From Angelakisella sp. (GTDB lineage: Bacteria > Bacillota > Clostridia > Oscillospirales > Ruminococcaceae), in contig JAHHSN010000023.1 of NCBI GenBank assembly GCA_020025195.1, positions 1 to 22,622 on the forward strand: a stretch of DNA of 22,622 bases. The letters are read 5' to 3'. Numbering within the stretch: position 1 is the first letter of the stretch; the number at the start of each line of letters is the position of its first letter. The translations under genes were made by a program, and so were the position numbers. Of the stretch, positions 14,234 through 21,176 are shown piece by piece. Under the pieces are notes generated by a model. It searched no databases, was not told the origin of the DNA, and saw only the letters and a list, made by a program, of their open reading frames with translations.

Positions 14234-14638
14234 ATGAATATCGCGCTTATCACTCATGATTCCAAAAAAGAACTCATGGTGCAGTTCTGCATCGCCTATT
14301 GCGGCATCCTGAGCCGCCACTCCATCTGCGCCACCGGCACCACCGGCAAGCTGGTGCAGGAGGCGACCGGCCTGCCGATCACCTGCTTTATGGCGGGCAG
14401 TCAGGGCGGCGACCAGCAGATCGCGTCCCGCATCTCCTGCAACGAGATCGACCTGCTGCTCTATTTCCGTAATCCCATCGGGGCGCAGGCCAATGAGCCG
14501 GACGAAGCATCGCTGCTGCGTCTCTGCGACGTCTACAACATCCCCTATGCCACCAACATCGCTTCCGCCGAGGCGATGATCCACGCCCTCGAAAACGGCG
14601 ATCTGGACTGGCGCGATATCGTCAACCCCAAGCACTGA
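14234..14638 (+). CDS. mgsA: Methylglyoxal synthase family protein
   Basis: The family converts dihydroxyacetone phosphate to methylglyoxal and phosphate, a bypass of lower glycolysis. The 134-residue protein aligns along its length with E. coli MgsA: HD at 8-9 (E. coli His19-Asp20), ATGTTGKL (33-40), the catalytic Asp60 in GGDQQ (E. coli Asp71), and Asp90 (Asp101). Two other active-site positions are changed: Asn80 in FRNP replaces Asp91 of FWDP, and Asn87 replaces His98. So activity cannot be assumed. A strong AAGGAGGATC lies before the ATG. The gene follows the MinD-like gene by 45 bases in the same unit and is followed by a terminator at 14686-14713. Its location beside cell-shape genes is the usual clostridial arrangement. 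Confidence 0.9.
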   Translation: MNIALITHDSKKELMVQFCIAYCGILSRHSICATGTTGKLVQEATGLPITCFMAGSQGGDQQIASRISCNEIDLLLYFRNPIGAQANEPDEASLLRLCDVYNIPYATNIASAEAMIHALENGDLDWRDIVNPKH

Positions 14639-14685
14639 GAGGAACGGCGTTGCCGGGCCTTTGCTGTCCATAAGACGCTAAAAAT

Positions 14686-14713
14686 GCCGCAGCCAGCCTG
14701 CGGCTTCCCTTTT
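14686..14713 (+). terminator. Terminator between mgsA and hisS
   Basis: GCCGCAG (14686-14692) pairs perfectly with CTGCGGC (14698-14704) around a five-base loop, followed by TTCCCTTTTT. It lies only 41 bases before the hisS start, and no clear promoter fits in between. Confidence 0.75.
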
Positions 14714-14754
14714 TAGAAAAGAAACTTAAATTTTCCCAATAAGGAGAAGAAACC

Positions 14755-16071
14755 ATGGCTATCTTGACCAGCCGCCCCCGCGGCACCAATGATTTTTTGC
14801 CGGGAGAGACTGCCCGGTGGCAATACCTGGAGCGCACCCTCCTGCAGACGGCGGAGCTTTACGGCTTTAAGGAGATCCGCACCCCCACCTTTGAGCACAC
14901 CGAGCTGTTTCAGCGCGGCGTCGGCGATACCACCGACGTGGTGAGCAAGGAGATGTACACCTTCCTCGATAAGGGCGACCGCAGCATCACCCTGCGCCCC
15001 GAGGGAACGGCGGGCCTTGCCCGTGCCGCCATTGAGAACGGTCTTCTGGGCGAGGCGCTTCCCCTCAAGCTCAGCTATGCCATCGACTGCTTCCGCTATG
15101 AAAAGAGCCAGAAGGGACGCTTCCGTCAGTTCCACCAGTTCGGCGTGGAGTGCTACGGCGCCGACCTCCCCGTCACCGACGCGGAGATCATCTCCCTCGC
15201 CTTCGACTGCCTCAAAACGCTGGGGCTTTCCGGCCTGACCCTCGCCATCAATTCCATCGGCTGTCCCACCTGCCGTGCGAATTATTATAAAGCCCTGAAG
15301 GACTGCTTTGAGAGCCGCCGCGGGGAACTCTGCGAGACCTGCCAGACCCGTCTCGACAAAAACCCCATGCGGATTCTGGACTGCAAGAGCCCGGTCTGCC
15401 AGAAGATCGCGGCGGAGGCGCCCCAGGTGACCGACTACCTCTGCCCGGACTGCCGCGCCCACTTTGAGGAGCTTCAGCGGCTCCTCACCTCGGCGGGCAT
15501 CCCCTATACCATCGACCCCGGCATCGTGCGCGGCCTCGACTATTACACCCGCACCGTCTTTGAGATCTCGGTGCCGGACTTCCCCGCGCTCTGCGGCGGC
15601 GGCCGGTACGGCGGGCTGGTGAAGGAGCTGGGCGGCCCCGACGTGGAGGGCATCGGCTTCGCGATGGGTCTTGAGCGTCTCCTCATGGTGATGAAGGAGC
15701 AGAACTGCCCCGTTCCGGAGGAGCAGAGCTGTGACCTCTATATCGCGTCCATGGGCAAGGCGGCGTCGGAGCAGGCGTTTCGCATGGTGTCGGCGCTCCG
15801 CGCGGAGGGCTTCTCGGCGCAGTGCGACCTCGTCGGCAGAAGCGTCAAGGCGCAGATGAAATATGCCAACAAGCTGGGCGCTAAGTACAGCATGGTGCTG
15901 GGCGATAATGAGCTCAGCGAGGGCCGGGCGGCCCTCAAAGCGATGGCGACCGGTACCCAGCAGGAAATGACCATCGGGGAGGGCTTCGCGGAGGCCTTTT
16001 CCGACGTCATGATGAACGGCTATGTGCTGGCGGCGGCGGACGCGGCCGCGGAGTTCGGCAGCCAAAAATAA
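14755..16071 (+). CDS. hisS: Histidyl-tRNA synthetase
   Basis: This class II enzyme charges tRNA-His. It has 438 residues, a normal length. Motif 2 is present near 113-131 (FRYEKSQKGRFRQFHQFG), with TLRPEGT (79-85) before it. The histidine-specific block is VRGLDYYTRT (258-267), with Arg259 at the same number as the catalytic E. coli arginine. Motif 3 is GFAMGLERLL (301-310). The anticodon-binding domain is C-terminal (about 325-415). The insertion domain carries Cys pairs at 170/173, 193/196, 210/215 and 230/233, which may bind zinc. AAGGAG lies about ten bases before the ATG. No aspS follows, unlike in many Firmicutes; the sporulation genes come next after a terminator. Confidence 0.97.
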   Translation: MAILTSRPRGTNDFLPGETARWQYLERTLLQTAELYGFKEIRTPTFEHTELFQRGVGDTTDVVSKEMYTFLDKGDRSITLRPEGTAGLARAAIENGLLGEALPLKLSYAIDCFRYEKSQKGRFRQFHQFGVECYGADLPVTDAEIISLAFDCLKTLGLSGLTLAINSIGCPTCRANYYKALKDCFESRRGELCETCQTRLDKNPMRILDCKSPVCQKIAAEAPQVTDYLCPDCRAHFEELQRLLTSAGIPYTIDPGIVRGLDYYTRTVFEISVPDFPALCGGGRYGGLVKELGGPDVEGIGFAMGLERLLMVMKEQNCPVPEEQSCDLYIASMGKAASEQAFRMVSALRAEGFSAQCDLVGRSVKAQMKYANKLGAKYSMVLGDNELSEGRAALKAMATGTQQEMTIGEGFAEAFSDVMMNGYVLAAADAAAEFGSQK

Positions 16072-16085
16072 GGATCGTGAAGAAG

Positions 16086-16116
16086 AGCCTCACCCCCCAA
16101 AGGGTGGGGCTTTTTT
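16086..16116 (+). terminator. Terminator of hisS
   Basis: AGCCTCACCC (16086-16095) pairs with GGGTGGGGCT (16102-16111), including one G-U pair, followed by T6. It lies directly after the hisS stop. Confidence 0.85.
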
Positions 16117-16228
16117 GCTGTGCTCTCTGCCCCAAAAACCTGGATCAGGGCATGCCCCGCCGCCCCGCATAAAATGGGCGGAGCCGGTCCAAACTAGAAG
16201 GGAGAACCCACGGAAAGGAGGGGGCAGA

Positions 16229-16672
16229 ATGGATCTCTCCCCCAAGGAATACCAAAGGATGGTGAAGGAGTGCAGTCCTCCCACCAAAACCTCCTCGACC
16301 CTCCCCGCCGCGTTTTTGGTGGGCGGGCTCATCTGCACGTTGGGACAGGCGCTGACCGACGCTTACCTCGGCATGGGACTTTCCCCTGAAGAGGCGAGCG
16401 CGTGGTGCTCGGTGTCGCTCATCTTTCTCTCGGTGCTGCTGACCGCGCTGGGACTTTACCAGAAGATCGCGAAGGTGGCCGGCGCCGGAACGCTCGTCCC
16501 CATCACCGGCTTTGCCAATGCCATGTCCTCCCCCGCCATTGAGTTTAAGAGCGAGGGCTTTGTGCTGGGCCTTGCCGCCAAGCTCTTTCAGATCGCGGGG
16601 CCGGTCATCGTCTATGGAACGACGGCGTCCATCCTGTATGGGCTGATTTTGGTGATCTTCGGTCTGGCGTGA
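16229..16672 (+). CDS. spoVAC: Stage V sporulation protein AC
   Basis: SpoVAC is an inner-membrane protein of the developing spore, part of the SpoVA channel that takes up Ca-dipicolinate into the forespore and releases it in germination. The 147-residue protein begins with a short polar segment (YQRMVKECSPPTKT) typical of the family. Hydrophobic spans follow at about residues 24-45, 57-74, 81-100 and 113-145, with AGAGTLVPITGFANAM (88-103) as the conserved re-entrant-like block. The ATG follows AAAGGAGGGGG by about four bases; an in-frame extension back to 16022 overlaps the hisS end and the terminator and is not credible. First gene of the spoVAC-AD-AE operon. A forespore (sigma-G) promoter is expected, but I could not identify one; CATAAAA at about 16168 resembles only a -10 box. 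Confidence 0.95.
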   Translation: MDLSPKEYQRMVKECSPPTKTSSTLPAAFLVGGLICTLGQALTDAYLGMGLSPEEASAWCSVSLIFLSVLLTALGLYQKIAKVAGAGTLVPITGFANAMSSPAIEFKSEGFVLGLAAKLFQIAGPVIVYGTTASILYGLILVIFGLA

Positions 16673-16745
16673 GGGAGCCTTCTCCCCCGCCCTGCCGAAA
16701 CGGCGGGACCTCCCGCAATAAGAAAACCCGATGGAGGGATGAAAA

Positions 16746-17765
16746 ATGGCAAAACGACAGGGAAAAGATACGCTCCGGATGGAAAAAGACCCCGTGATCC
16801 TCACCTCGGCAGCGGTGGGCGGCGCGATGGAGGGCGACGGCCCTCTCGGGCGGGAGTTCGACCGCATTGAGCAGGATTGCTACTTTGGGGAAAAGACCTT
16901 CGAGAAGGCGGAGACCCGGATGCAGCTGACGGCGTTTGAGACCGCCCTTAAGAAGGCGGAGACCCCGTTGGAGCGGGTGGATCTCCTCCTCGGCGGGGAC
17001 CTCCTCAATCAGTGCATCGCTTCCGGCTATGCCATGAGGGCTTTGGAACGCCCGTTTTTCGGGCTTTACGGAGCCTGCTCCACCATGGCGGAGGGGCTGG
17101 CGCTCGGCGCTCTCCTTTTGGAGGGCGGGGCGGCGGAACGGCTCGGGGTGGTGACCTCCAGCCACTTCTGCGCGGCGGAGCGGCAGTTCCGCTTTCCCCT
17201 TCCCTACGGCGGGGTGCGTGCGCCCTCCAGCCAGCACACCGCCACGGCGGCGGGCGCTGTTTTGATGGGCTGCGGCGGCTTCGGCGTGCGGGTGCGGGAG
17301 GTAACGGTGGGCCGGGTGATCGACCTCGGCGTTACCGACCTCAACAACATGGGGGCGGCCATGGCACCGGCGGCGTGGGACACCCTCAGCCGCTATTTTA
17401 AGGACACGGGAACCGGCCCCGAGGATTTTGACCTCATCGTGACGGGCGACCTCGCGCGGGTGGGCAGTGACCTTCTGGTGGGGCTTGCCGCGCGGGAGGG
17501 CTGTGATCTCCGTCCCCGCTACACCGACTGCGGGCTCATGCTTTATGACCGGGAGGCGCAGGGAGTCAAGGCGGGGGCCTCGGGCTGCGGCTGCTCCGCC
17601 TCGGTGATGTCGGCGCATTTTCTGCCGCGGCTCCTCTCCGGGGAACTGACGGAGATGCTGTTCCTCGCAACGGGGGCACTCATGTCCCCCACCTCCTCCG
17701 GGCAGGGCGAGAGCATTCCCGGCATCGCCCACCTGGTGCATCTTTCCTCCCCCGCGGAGGACTAA
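16746..17765 (+). CDS. spoVAD: Stage V sporulation protein AD
   Basis: SpoVAD is the soluble, dipicolinate-binding component on the outer face of the spore inner membrane, with a thiolase-like fold. The 339-residue length matches the family. Visible family segments include GREFD...DCYFGEKTFEKAE (35-56), LLGGDLLNQCIAS (80-92), GACSTMAEG (108-116), TSSHFCAAERQFRFP (137-151), SSQHTATAAGA (161-171) and a C-terminal TGALMSPTSSGQGESIPGIAH block. It lacks membrane segments. AGGGATG precedes the ATG. It is 73 bases after spoVAC; a CCCGCC/GGCGGG stem (16686-16707) without a T-run lies in that gap. It precedes spoVAE by 15 bases. Confidence 0.96.
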   Translation: MAKRQGKDTLRMEKDPVILTSAAVGGAMEGDGPLGREFDRIEQDCYFGEKTFEKAETRMQLTAFETALKKAETPLERVDLLLGGDLLNQCIASGYAMRALERPFFGLYGACSTMAEGLALGALLLEGGAAERLGVVTSSHFCAAERQFRFPLPYGGVRAPSSQHTATAAGAVLMGCGGFGVRVREVTVGRVIDLGVTDLNNMGAAMAPAAWDTLSRYFKDTGTGPEDFDLIVTGDLARVGSDLLVGLAAREGCDLRPRYTDCGLMLYDREAQGVKAGASGCGCSASVMSAHFLPRLLSGELTEMLFLATGALMSPTSSGQGESIPGIAHLVHLSSPAED

Positions 17766-17780
17766 GAAAGGAGAAGACCC

Positions 17781-18152
17781 ATGTTTGCTTCCAGTCTTCC
17801 TTATATCAAGGCGTTTCTGGTCGGCGGGGCGTTCTGCCTCATCGGTCAGCTGCTCATCGACTATACCACCCTTACCCCGGCCCGCATCCTGACGGGCTTT
17901 GTGACGGCGGGAGTGCTGCTCGGCGCCCTGGGGCTTTATGAGCCGCTCCTCGAATTCGCGGGGGCGGGGGCTTCGGTCCCCCTCACCGGCTTCGGCAACC
18001 TCCTTGCCAGAGGAGTAAAGAAAGCGGTTGCGGAGAAGGGACTCCTCGGCGTGCTCACCGGGGGGCTTTCCTCCTCGGCGGGCGGCATTGCGGCGGCGAT
18101 ATTCTTTTCGTTTCTGGCGGCGCTCGTTACCCGCCCGGGCGACCAGCGCTGA
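17781..18152 (+). CDS. spoVAE: Stage V sporulation protein AE
   Basis: This is the third SpoVA component, a 123-residue integral membrane protein of the SpoVAEB type. It is similar in architecture to SpoVAC, with hydrophobic spans at about 10-28, 36-54, 58-76 and 88-114, and the same kind of glycine-rich block (AGAGASVPLTGFGNLLA, 60-76). AGGAGAAG lies before the ATG. This three-gene C-D-E set is the minimal clostridial spoVA operon. No terminator with a T-run was found behind it; the next gene has its own strong promoter. Confidence 0.95.
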   Translation: MFASSLPYIKAFLVGGAFCLIGQLLIDYTTLTPARILTGFVTAGVLLGALGLYEPLLEFAGAGASVPLTGFGNLLARGVKKAVAEKGLLGVLTGGLSSSAGGIAAAIFFSFLAALVTRPGDQR

Positions 18153-18184
18153 CCGGCCTTCCCGCGGCTGGAAAACGACTCCGA

Positions 18185-18213
18185 TTGACAAATTTCGTGA
18201 AGTTATATATAAT
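18185..18213 (+). promoter_or_regulatory. Consensus sigma-A promoter of the 3D-domain gene
   Basis: TTGACA (18185-18190) and TATAAT (18208-18213) both match the consensus, with a 17-base spacer. The leader is about 32 bases. This indicates vegetative expression, unlike the sporulation genes just upstream. Confidence 0.9.
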
Positions 18214-18251
18214 CGGCATGACTTTGCATTGCTTCAAAAAAGGAGAATCCT

Positions 18252-19343
18252 ATGAATAAAAAACCATTCGGCAGTCGGCTCCGAAGCCTTTTCCGGATGC
18301 TCCGAAGCCGAAAGTTTGCCGTCGCGCTTATGGCGACCGTGGTCGCCGGCGCGATTTTTACTGTGACCTACGCCTGCGAGATCCTCTATGTGGTGGATGG
18401 CAGCGATACCTCCGTCGCTCTGGTACGGCGGGGCGCCTCCGATGAGGAGGTGCTGGAGCAGCTGGGCATCACCCTGGGCCGCTTCGATACCATCGAGCGG
18501 GAGGCGGTCGGCAATCTTTACGGACAGCTTTCCGTGGTGAGGGGGCTTTCCGCCACTCTCATCGTGGACGGTGTTTCCAATACCTATTCCTTTAAGAATG
18601 GCACGGTGGGCGATCTTCTGGCGACCCAGAACGTTACCCTTTCGGCGGAGGACTACTGCTCCGCCGCGGAGAGCCGCATTCTCAGCGACGGCGACGTCAT
18701 CACCGTGAATCACATCGAGCGCAGACAGGTCACGGAGACGGTGACCGTCCCCTATGAGACTGCCTATAAGAGCAGCAGCCTCATCCCCACCGGGCGGGAA
18801 CGGGTGGTCACCGCCGGCGAAAACGGCACCGCGGTCAATACCTACGAGGAGCTTTGGAACGGCGGCGAGCGGGTCTCCCGCACCCTTATAAGCTCCCGGG
18901 AGACCAAGGCCCCGGTGGATCAGCTGATCCTCCGCGGGCAGGCGGGCGTGCCGGTTTCCCGCATCGACTGGAGTGAGGAATTCCCGCTGGATGAAAACGG
19001 CGTCCCCATAAACTACGCGGAGCATTATTCCAACCGTCTGGCAACCGGCTATTCCGCCGGCGAAAACGCCTACGGCGCGGGCGGCAGCTTCTGCTACAAC
19101 GGCACAGTGGCGGTGCATACCAATATGTACCCCTACGGCACCAAGCTCTATATCCGCAGCACGGACGGGCGCTTTGTCTATGGCTACGCCCTCGCCAACG
19201 ATACCGGCGGGCTCAAGATGCCGGACGGCAGGCTCATCGACTTTGACCTCTATTATGAGACCTTCCGGGAGAGCGCCCTCAACGGCCTCCGGACGGTGGA
19301 GGTCTATGTGCTGGAATGGGGTGACGGGCGGGTCTACCGCTGA
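18252..19343 (+). CDS. Exported cell-wall protein with DUF348, G5 and 3D domains
   Basis: The 363-residue protein resembles the YabE/Rpf-like wall-remodelling proteins of Firmicutes. A basic N-terminus and a hydrophobic segment (22-42) serve as a signal anchor. Two DUF348-type regions follow (about 45-95 and 98-155, with FKNGTVGDLLATQNV-like text), then a G5 domain (about 157-229). A C-terminal 3D domain (about 262-355) has TGYSAGENAYG, the Asp in ANDTGG (Asp317) and the DFD pair (Asp330, Asp332). The 3D fold is like that of lytic transglycosylase MltA, so it may cleave peptidoglycan glycan strands. AAAGGAGA lies before the ATG. It has its own consensus promoter and terminator, so it is a single-gene unit. 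The substrate and partner are not shown by sequence. Confidence 0.9.
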   Translation: MNKKPFGSRLRSLFRMLRSRKFAVALMATVVAGAIFTVTYACEILYVVDGSDTSVALVRRGASDEEVLEQLGITLGRFDTIEREAVGNLYGQLSVVRGLSATLIVDGVSNTYSFKNGTVGDLLATQNVTLSAEDYCSAAESRILSDGDVITVNHIERRQVTETVTVPYETAYKSSSLIPTGRERVVTAGENGTAVNTYEELWNGGERVSRTLISSRETKAPVDQLILRGQAGVPVSRIDWSEEFPLDENGVPINYAEHYSNRLATGYSAGENAYGAGGSFCYNGTVAVHTNMYPYGTKLYIRSTDGRFVYGYALANDTGGLKMPDGRLIDFDLYYETFRESALNGLRTVEVYVLEWGDGRVYR

Positions 19344-19369
19344 GAGCCTTCCCAAAAGAAAAAGAAAGA

Positions 19370-19400
19370 AGCCCTCGGCCATTCGGTCGGGGGCTTTTTG
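19370..19400 (+). terminator. Terminator of the 3D-domain gene
   Basis: An 11-base stem, AGCCCTCGGCC (19370-19380) with GGTCGGGGGCT (19385-19395) including two G-U pairs, closes on ATTC and is followed by a T-run. Confidence 0.88.
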
Positions 19401-19437
19401 CAGTATCCGGCCGCCCCCCAGGGGGAGAAGCGCTCCC

Positions 19438-19555
19438 GGGGAAGCGGCGTCCGCCGGTGCCCGCCCCAGGGGGCGGGCACCCCCGTCCGAACGCCCCGCG
19501 GGGCGTTCGGCCCGGCGGCGCGCTCTGCGCGCCGGGCGGACGCCGCCCCTTCCCC
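19438..19555. repeat. GC-rich cloverleaf-like inverted-repeat element
   Basis: Almost pure G/C sequence folds on itself. An outer stem, GCGGCGTCCGCC (19444-19455) with GGCGGACGCCGC (19535-19546), is perfect. It extends outward past a three-base bulge as GGGGAA (19438-19443) with TTCCCC (19550-19555). It encloses three hairpins: arms at 19456-19466/19471-19481 around four bases; a perfect 24-base palindrome at 19487-19510 (half-site CCGAACGCCCCG); and CGGCGCGC (19516-19523) with GCGCGCCG (19527-19534) around TCT. It lies between two convergent terminators. No coding frame is credible. It may be a REP-like or miniature mobile repeat or a structured RNA. Confidence 0.75.
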
Positions 19556-19568
19556 CACCGGACGGCAT

Positions 19569-19606
19569 AAAAAAGGCGGGCGGAGTCTTTCGCTCCGCCC
19601 AGCCTT
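19569..19606 (-). terminator. Terminator of the MFS transporter gene
   Basis: GGGCGGAG (19578-19585) pairs with CTCCGCCC (19593-19600), extended by AAGGC/GCCTT with one bulged base. On the minus strand it is followed by six T. Confidence 0.85.
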
Positions 19607-19645
19607 AGATACCGGGGTTTATGTTACGCGAGGTTCCGCCCTGCC

Positions 19646-20977
19646 TCAGTCCTCCACATCGAAGGCCTCGAGGCCCCGCTTCAGGATGAGCTTGCTGTCG
19701 CCGTGTCGGACAAAGCTCATGGTGAGAAACGCCAGCGCCACAAAGATGGTGGAATAGAGGAACAGCGCCTTGTAGCTCACGTGCTTGAGAATCCAGCCCG
19801 CCGCGATGGGGGTGATGGTCTGGGCGGCCATGCTGGCGGTGTAATAGTAGCCGGTGAACTTGCCGATATCGCTTCCGCGGCACATCTCCACCACCATGGG
19901 GAGGGAGTTGACGTTGATGGAAGCCCACGCGACACCCACCAGGAAAAAGAGCAGAAACAGGGCGGGGTGGAAGGTGCTCCGGGCGAGGGTGTAGAGATAG
20001 CCGGCTAAAAAGCACGCCGAAAGGAGCGAAACGCCGATGAGGATGGTCTTTTTGCGGCCGATGCGGGAGGCGACGGCGCCCACCGGGAGATAGGAGACGA
20101 TGGCGCCTGCCGTGGCGATGGTGAGACAGAGGGCGGCGTCGCCCAGCGCCATGCCCCACATTTTGTCGGCAAAGGTGGTGAACCAGGTCTCAATGGCATT
20201 GTAGCCGATAAACCAGAGCGCGATGGAGGCGAGAAGGAAGCCGAGACTGCGGCGCACCTCGGGGGGAAGCTGTTCGTTGCCGCTTTCGTCTTTCACGGCG
20301 AGGTTGGCCTCCGGGTGGGCAGCCTCCCACTCCTGCATCTCGGCGGCGAGCTTCCGCTCCCGGGTGGTGGCAAAGAGGATGGCGACCGCGAGGAGCATGA
20401 TGCCCGCCACGATGGCAAAGAGCAGGAGATAATTGACATGCTGGAGTCCCGCGACCCGCGCGGAGGAATAGAGCAGAGAGGTGATGAGGAGATAGAGAAT
20501 GCCGCCCACGGCGCCCATCAGGTTGATGATGGCGTTGGCCTTACTGCGCAGGGGCTTCGGGGTGATGTCGGGCATCAGAGCGACAGCGGGCGAGCGGTAG
20601 ACGCCCATCGCAATGAGGAGAAGCCCCAGCACCGCGATAAAGAGCACCAGCTTGACCGAGGAGGGGCTGGCGGCGTAGCTGTTGTCCAGAACGGGCAGGA
20701 GCATCATGAGGATGACGGCGCAGCCGGTTCCCACCAGAATAAAGGGCATCCGGCGCCCCAGCCGGGAGCGGCAGCGGTCGGAGACGGCGCCGAAGAAGGG
20801 CAGCAGGAACAGCGCGAGGACGTTATCGGCGGCCATGATGAGACCGGAATAGGTTTCGTCCAGATGAAAGGTGTAGGTGAGGATTTTGGGGATCACGCTG
20901 TTATACATCTGCCAGAACGAGCAGATGGAGAGAAACGCGAGCCCCACCAGTACGGTACGCTTGTAGTTCAGTTTCAT
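19646..20977 (-). CDS. SLC45-like MFS transporter, probably for a sugar
   Basis: The 443-residue protein is an integral membrane carrier with about twelve spans in two halves, separated by a polar central loop at about residues 205-240 rich in Glu and Lys. The first cytoplasmic loop has GAVSDRCRSRLGRRMPF (63-79), the form of the MFS signature typical of SLC45/sucrose-carrier-like proteins. A second family block, YRSPAVALMPDITP...RSKANA (127-148), supports this. The equivalent loop in the second half carries ASRIGRKK. Such carriers usually symport disaccharides or related sugars with protons; the substrate here is not known. AAAGGAGC lies seven bases before the ATG. It is a single-gene unit with its own promoter (21010-21038) and terminator, convergent to the 3D-domain gene and divergent from plsY. 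Confidence 0.88.
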   Translation of the reverse strand: MKLNYKRTVLVGLAFLSICSFWQMYNSVIPKILTYTFHLDETYSGLIMAADNVLALFLLPFFGAVSDRCRSRLGRRMPFILVGTGCAVILMMLLPVLDNSYAASPSSVKLVLFIAVLGLLLIAMGVYRSPAVALMPDITPKPLRSKANAIINLMGAVGGILYLLITSLLYSSARVAGLQHVNYLLLFAIVAGIMLLAVAILFATTRERKLAAEMQEWEAAHPEANLAVKDESGNEQLPPEVRRSLGFLLASIALWFIGYNAIETWFTTFADKMWGMALGDAALCLTIATAGAIVSYLPVGAVASRIGRKKTILIGVSLLSACFLAGYLYTLARSTFHPALFLLFFLVGVAWASINVNSLPMVVEMCRGSDIGKFTGYYYTASMAAQTITPIAAGWILKHVSYKALFLYSTIFVALAFLTMSFVRHGDSKLILKRGLEAFDVED

Positions 20978-21009
20978 GCCGGTCGCTCCTTTTTTATGGT
21001 GTTACCACT

Positions 21010-21038
21010 ATTTTACCGTATGCGAGAAAGTTTTACAA
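21010..21038 (-). promoter_or_regulatory. Promoter of the MFS transporter gene
   Basis: On the minus strand, TTGTAA (21033-21038) and TAAAAT (21010-21015) are 17 bases apart, giving a short leader of about 25 bases. Confidence 0.65.
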
Positions 21039-21092
21039 TTGGTTTTCCGAAGGGGCGTCCGCCTCCGGCCCCGCTTTTCGCAAATTCTCCCC

Positions 21093-21120
21093 TTGCAATT
21101 TGCCGGTTCTGTGTTATGCT
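21093..21120 (+). promoter_or_regulatory. Probable promoter of plsY
   Basis: TTGCAA (21093-21098) and TATGCT (21115-21120) are 16 bases apart. Transcription would begin near 21127, leaving room for the ribosome site at 21163-21167 but not for one before the upstream ATG at 21135. Confidence 0.5.
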
Positions 21121-21176
21121 ACTAGGTATATAGAATGACTGACTCTGCAAAGAGCAGAAAACGGAGGAAACAGACC

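Noticed and set aside
14713..16065. 450-codon minus-strand frame opposite hisS
   Set aside because: Antisense shadow of hisS, rich in Ala, Gly, His and Arg; no family motif.
16160..16180. Possible sigma-G promoter before spoVAC
   Set aside because: CATAAAA resembles part of a sigma-G -10 box, but no -35 element lies at the right distance.
16605..18191. Minus-strand frame opposite spoVAD and spoVAE
   Set aside because: Covers two well-recognised sporulation genes on the other strand and has shadow-like composition.
18234..19568. Minus-strand frame opposite the 3D-domain gene
   Set aside because: Antisense of a gene with clear domains; it also runs through the terminator and the GC-rich repeat element.
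19398..19757. Plus-strand frame running through the GC-rich palindromic element
   Set aside because: It is open only because the G/C repeat lacks stop codons; no ribosome site, and it runs into the antisense of the MFS gene.
21053..21074. Second occurrence of the GGCGTCCGCC text found in the cloverleaf element
   Set aside because: Only about ten bases match, and the rest of the element is absent; a chance match in GC-rich DNA is likely.
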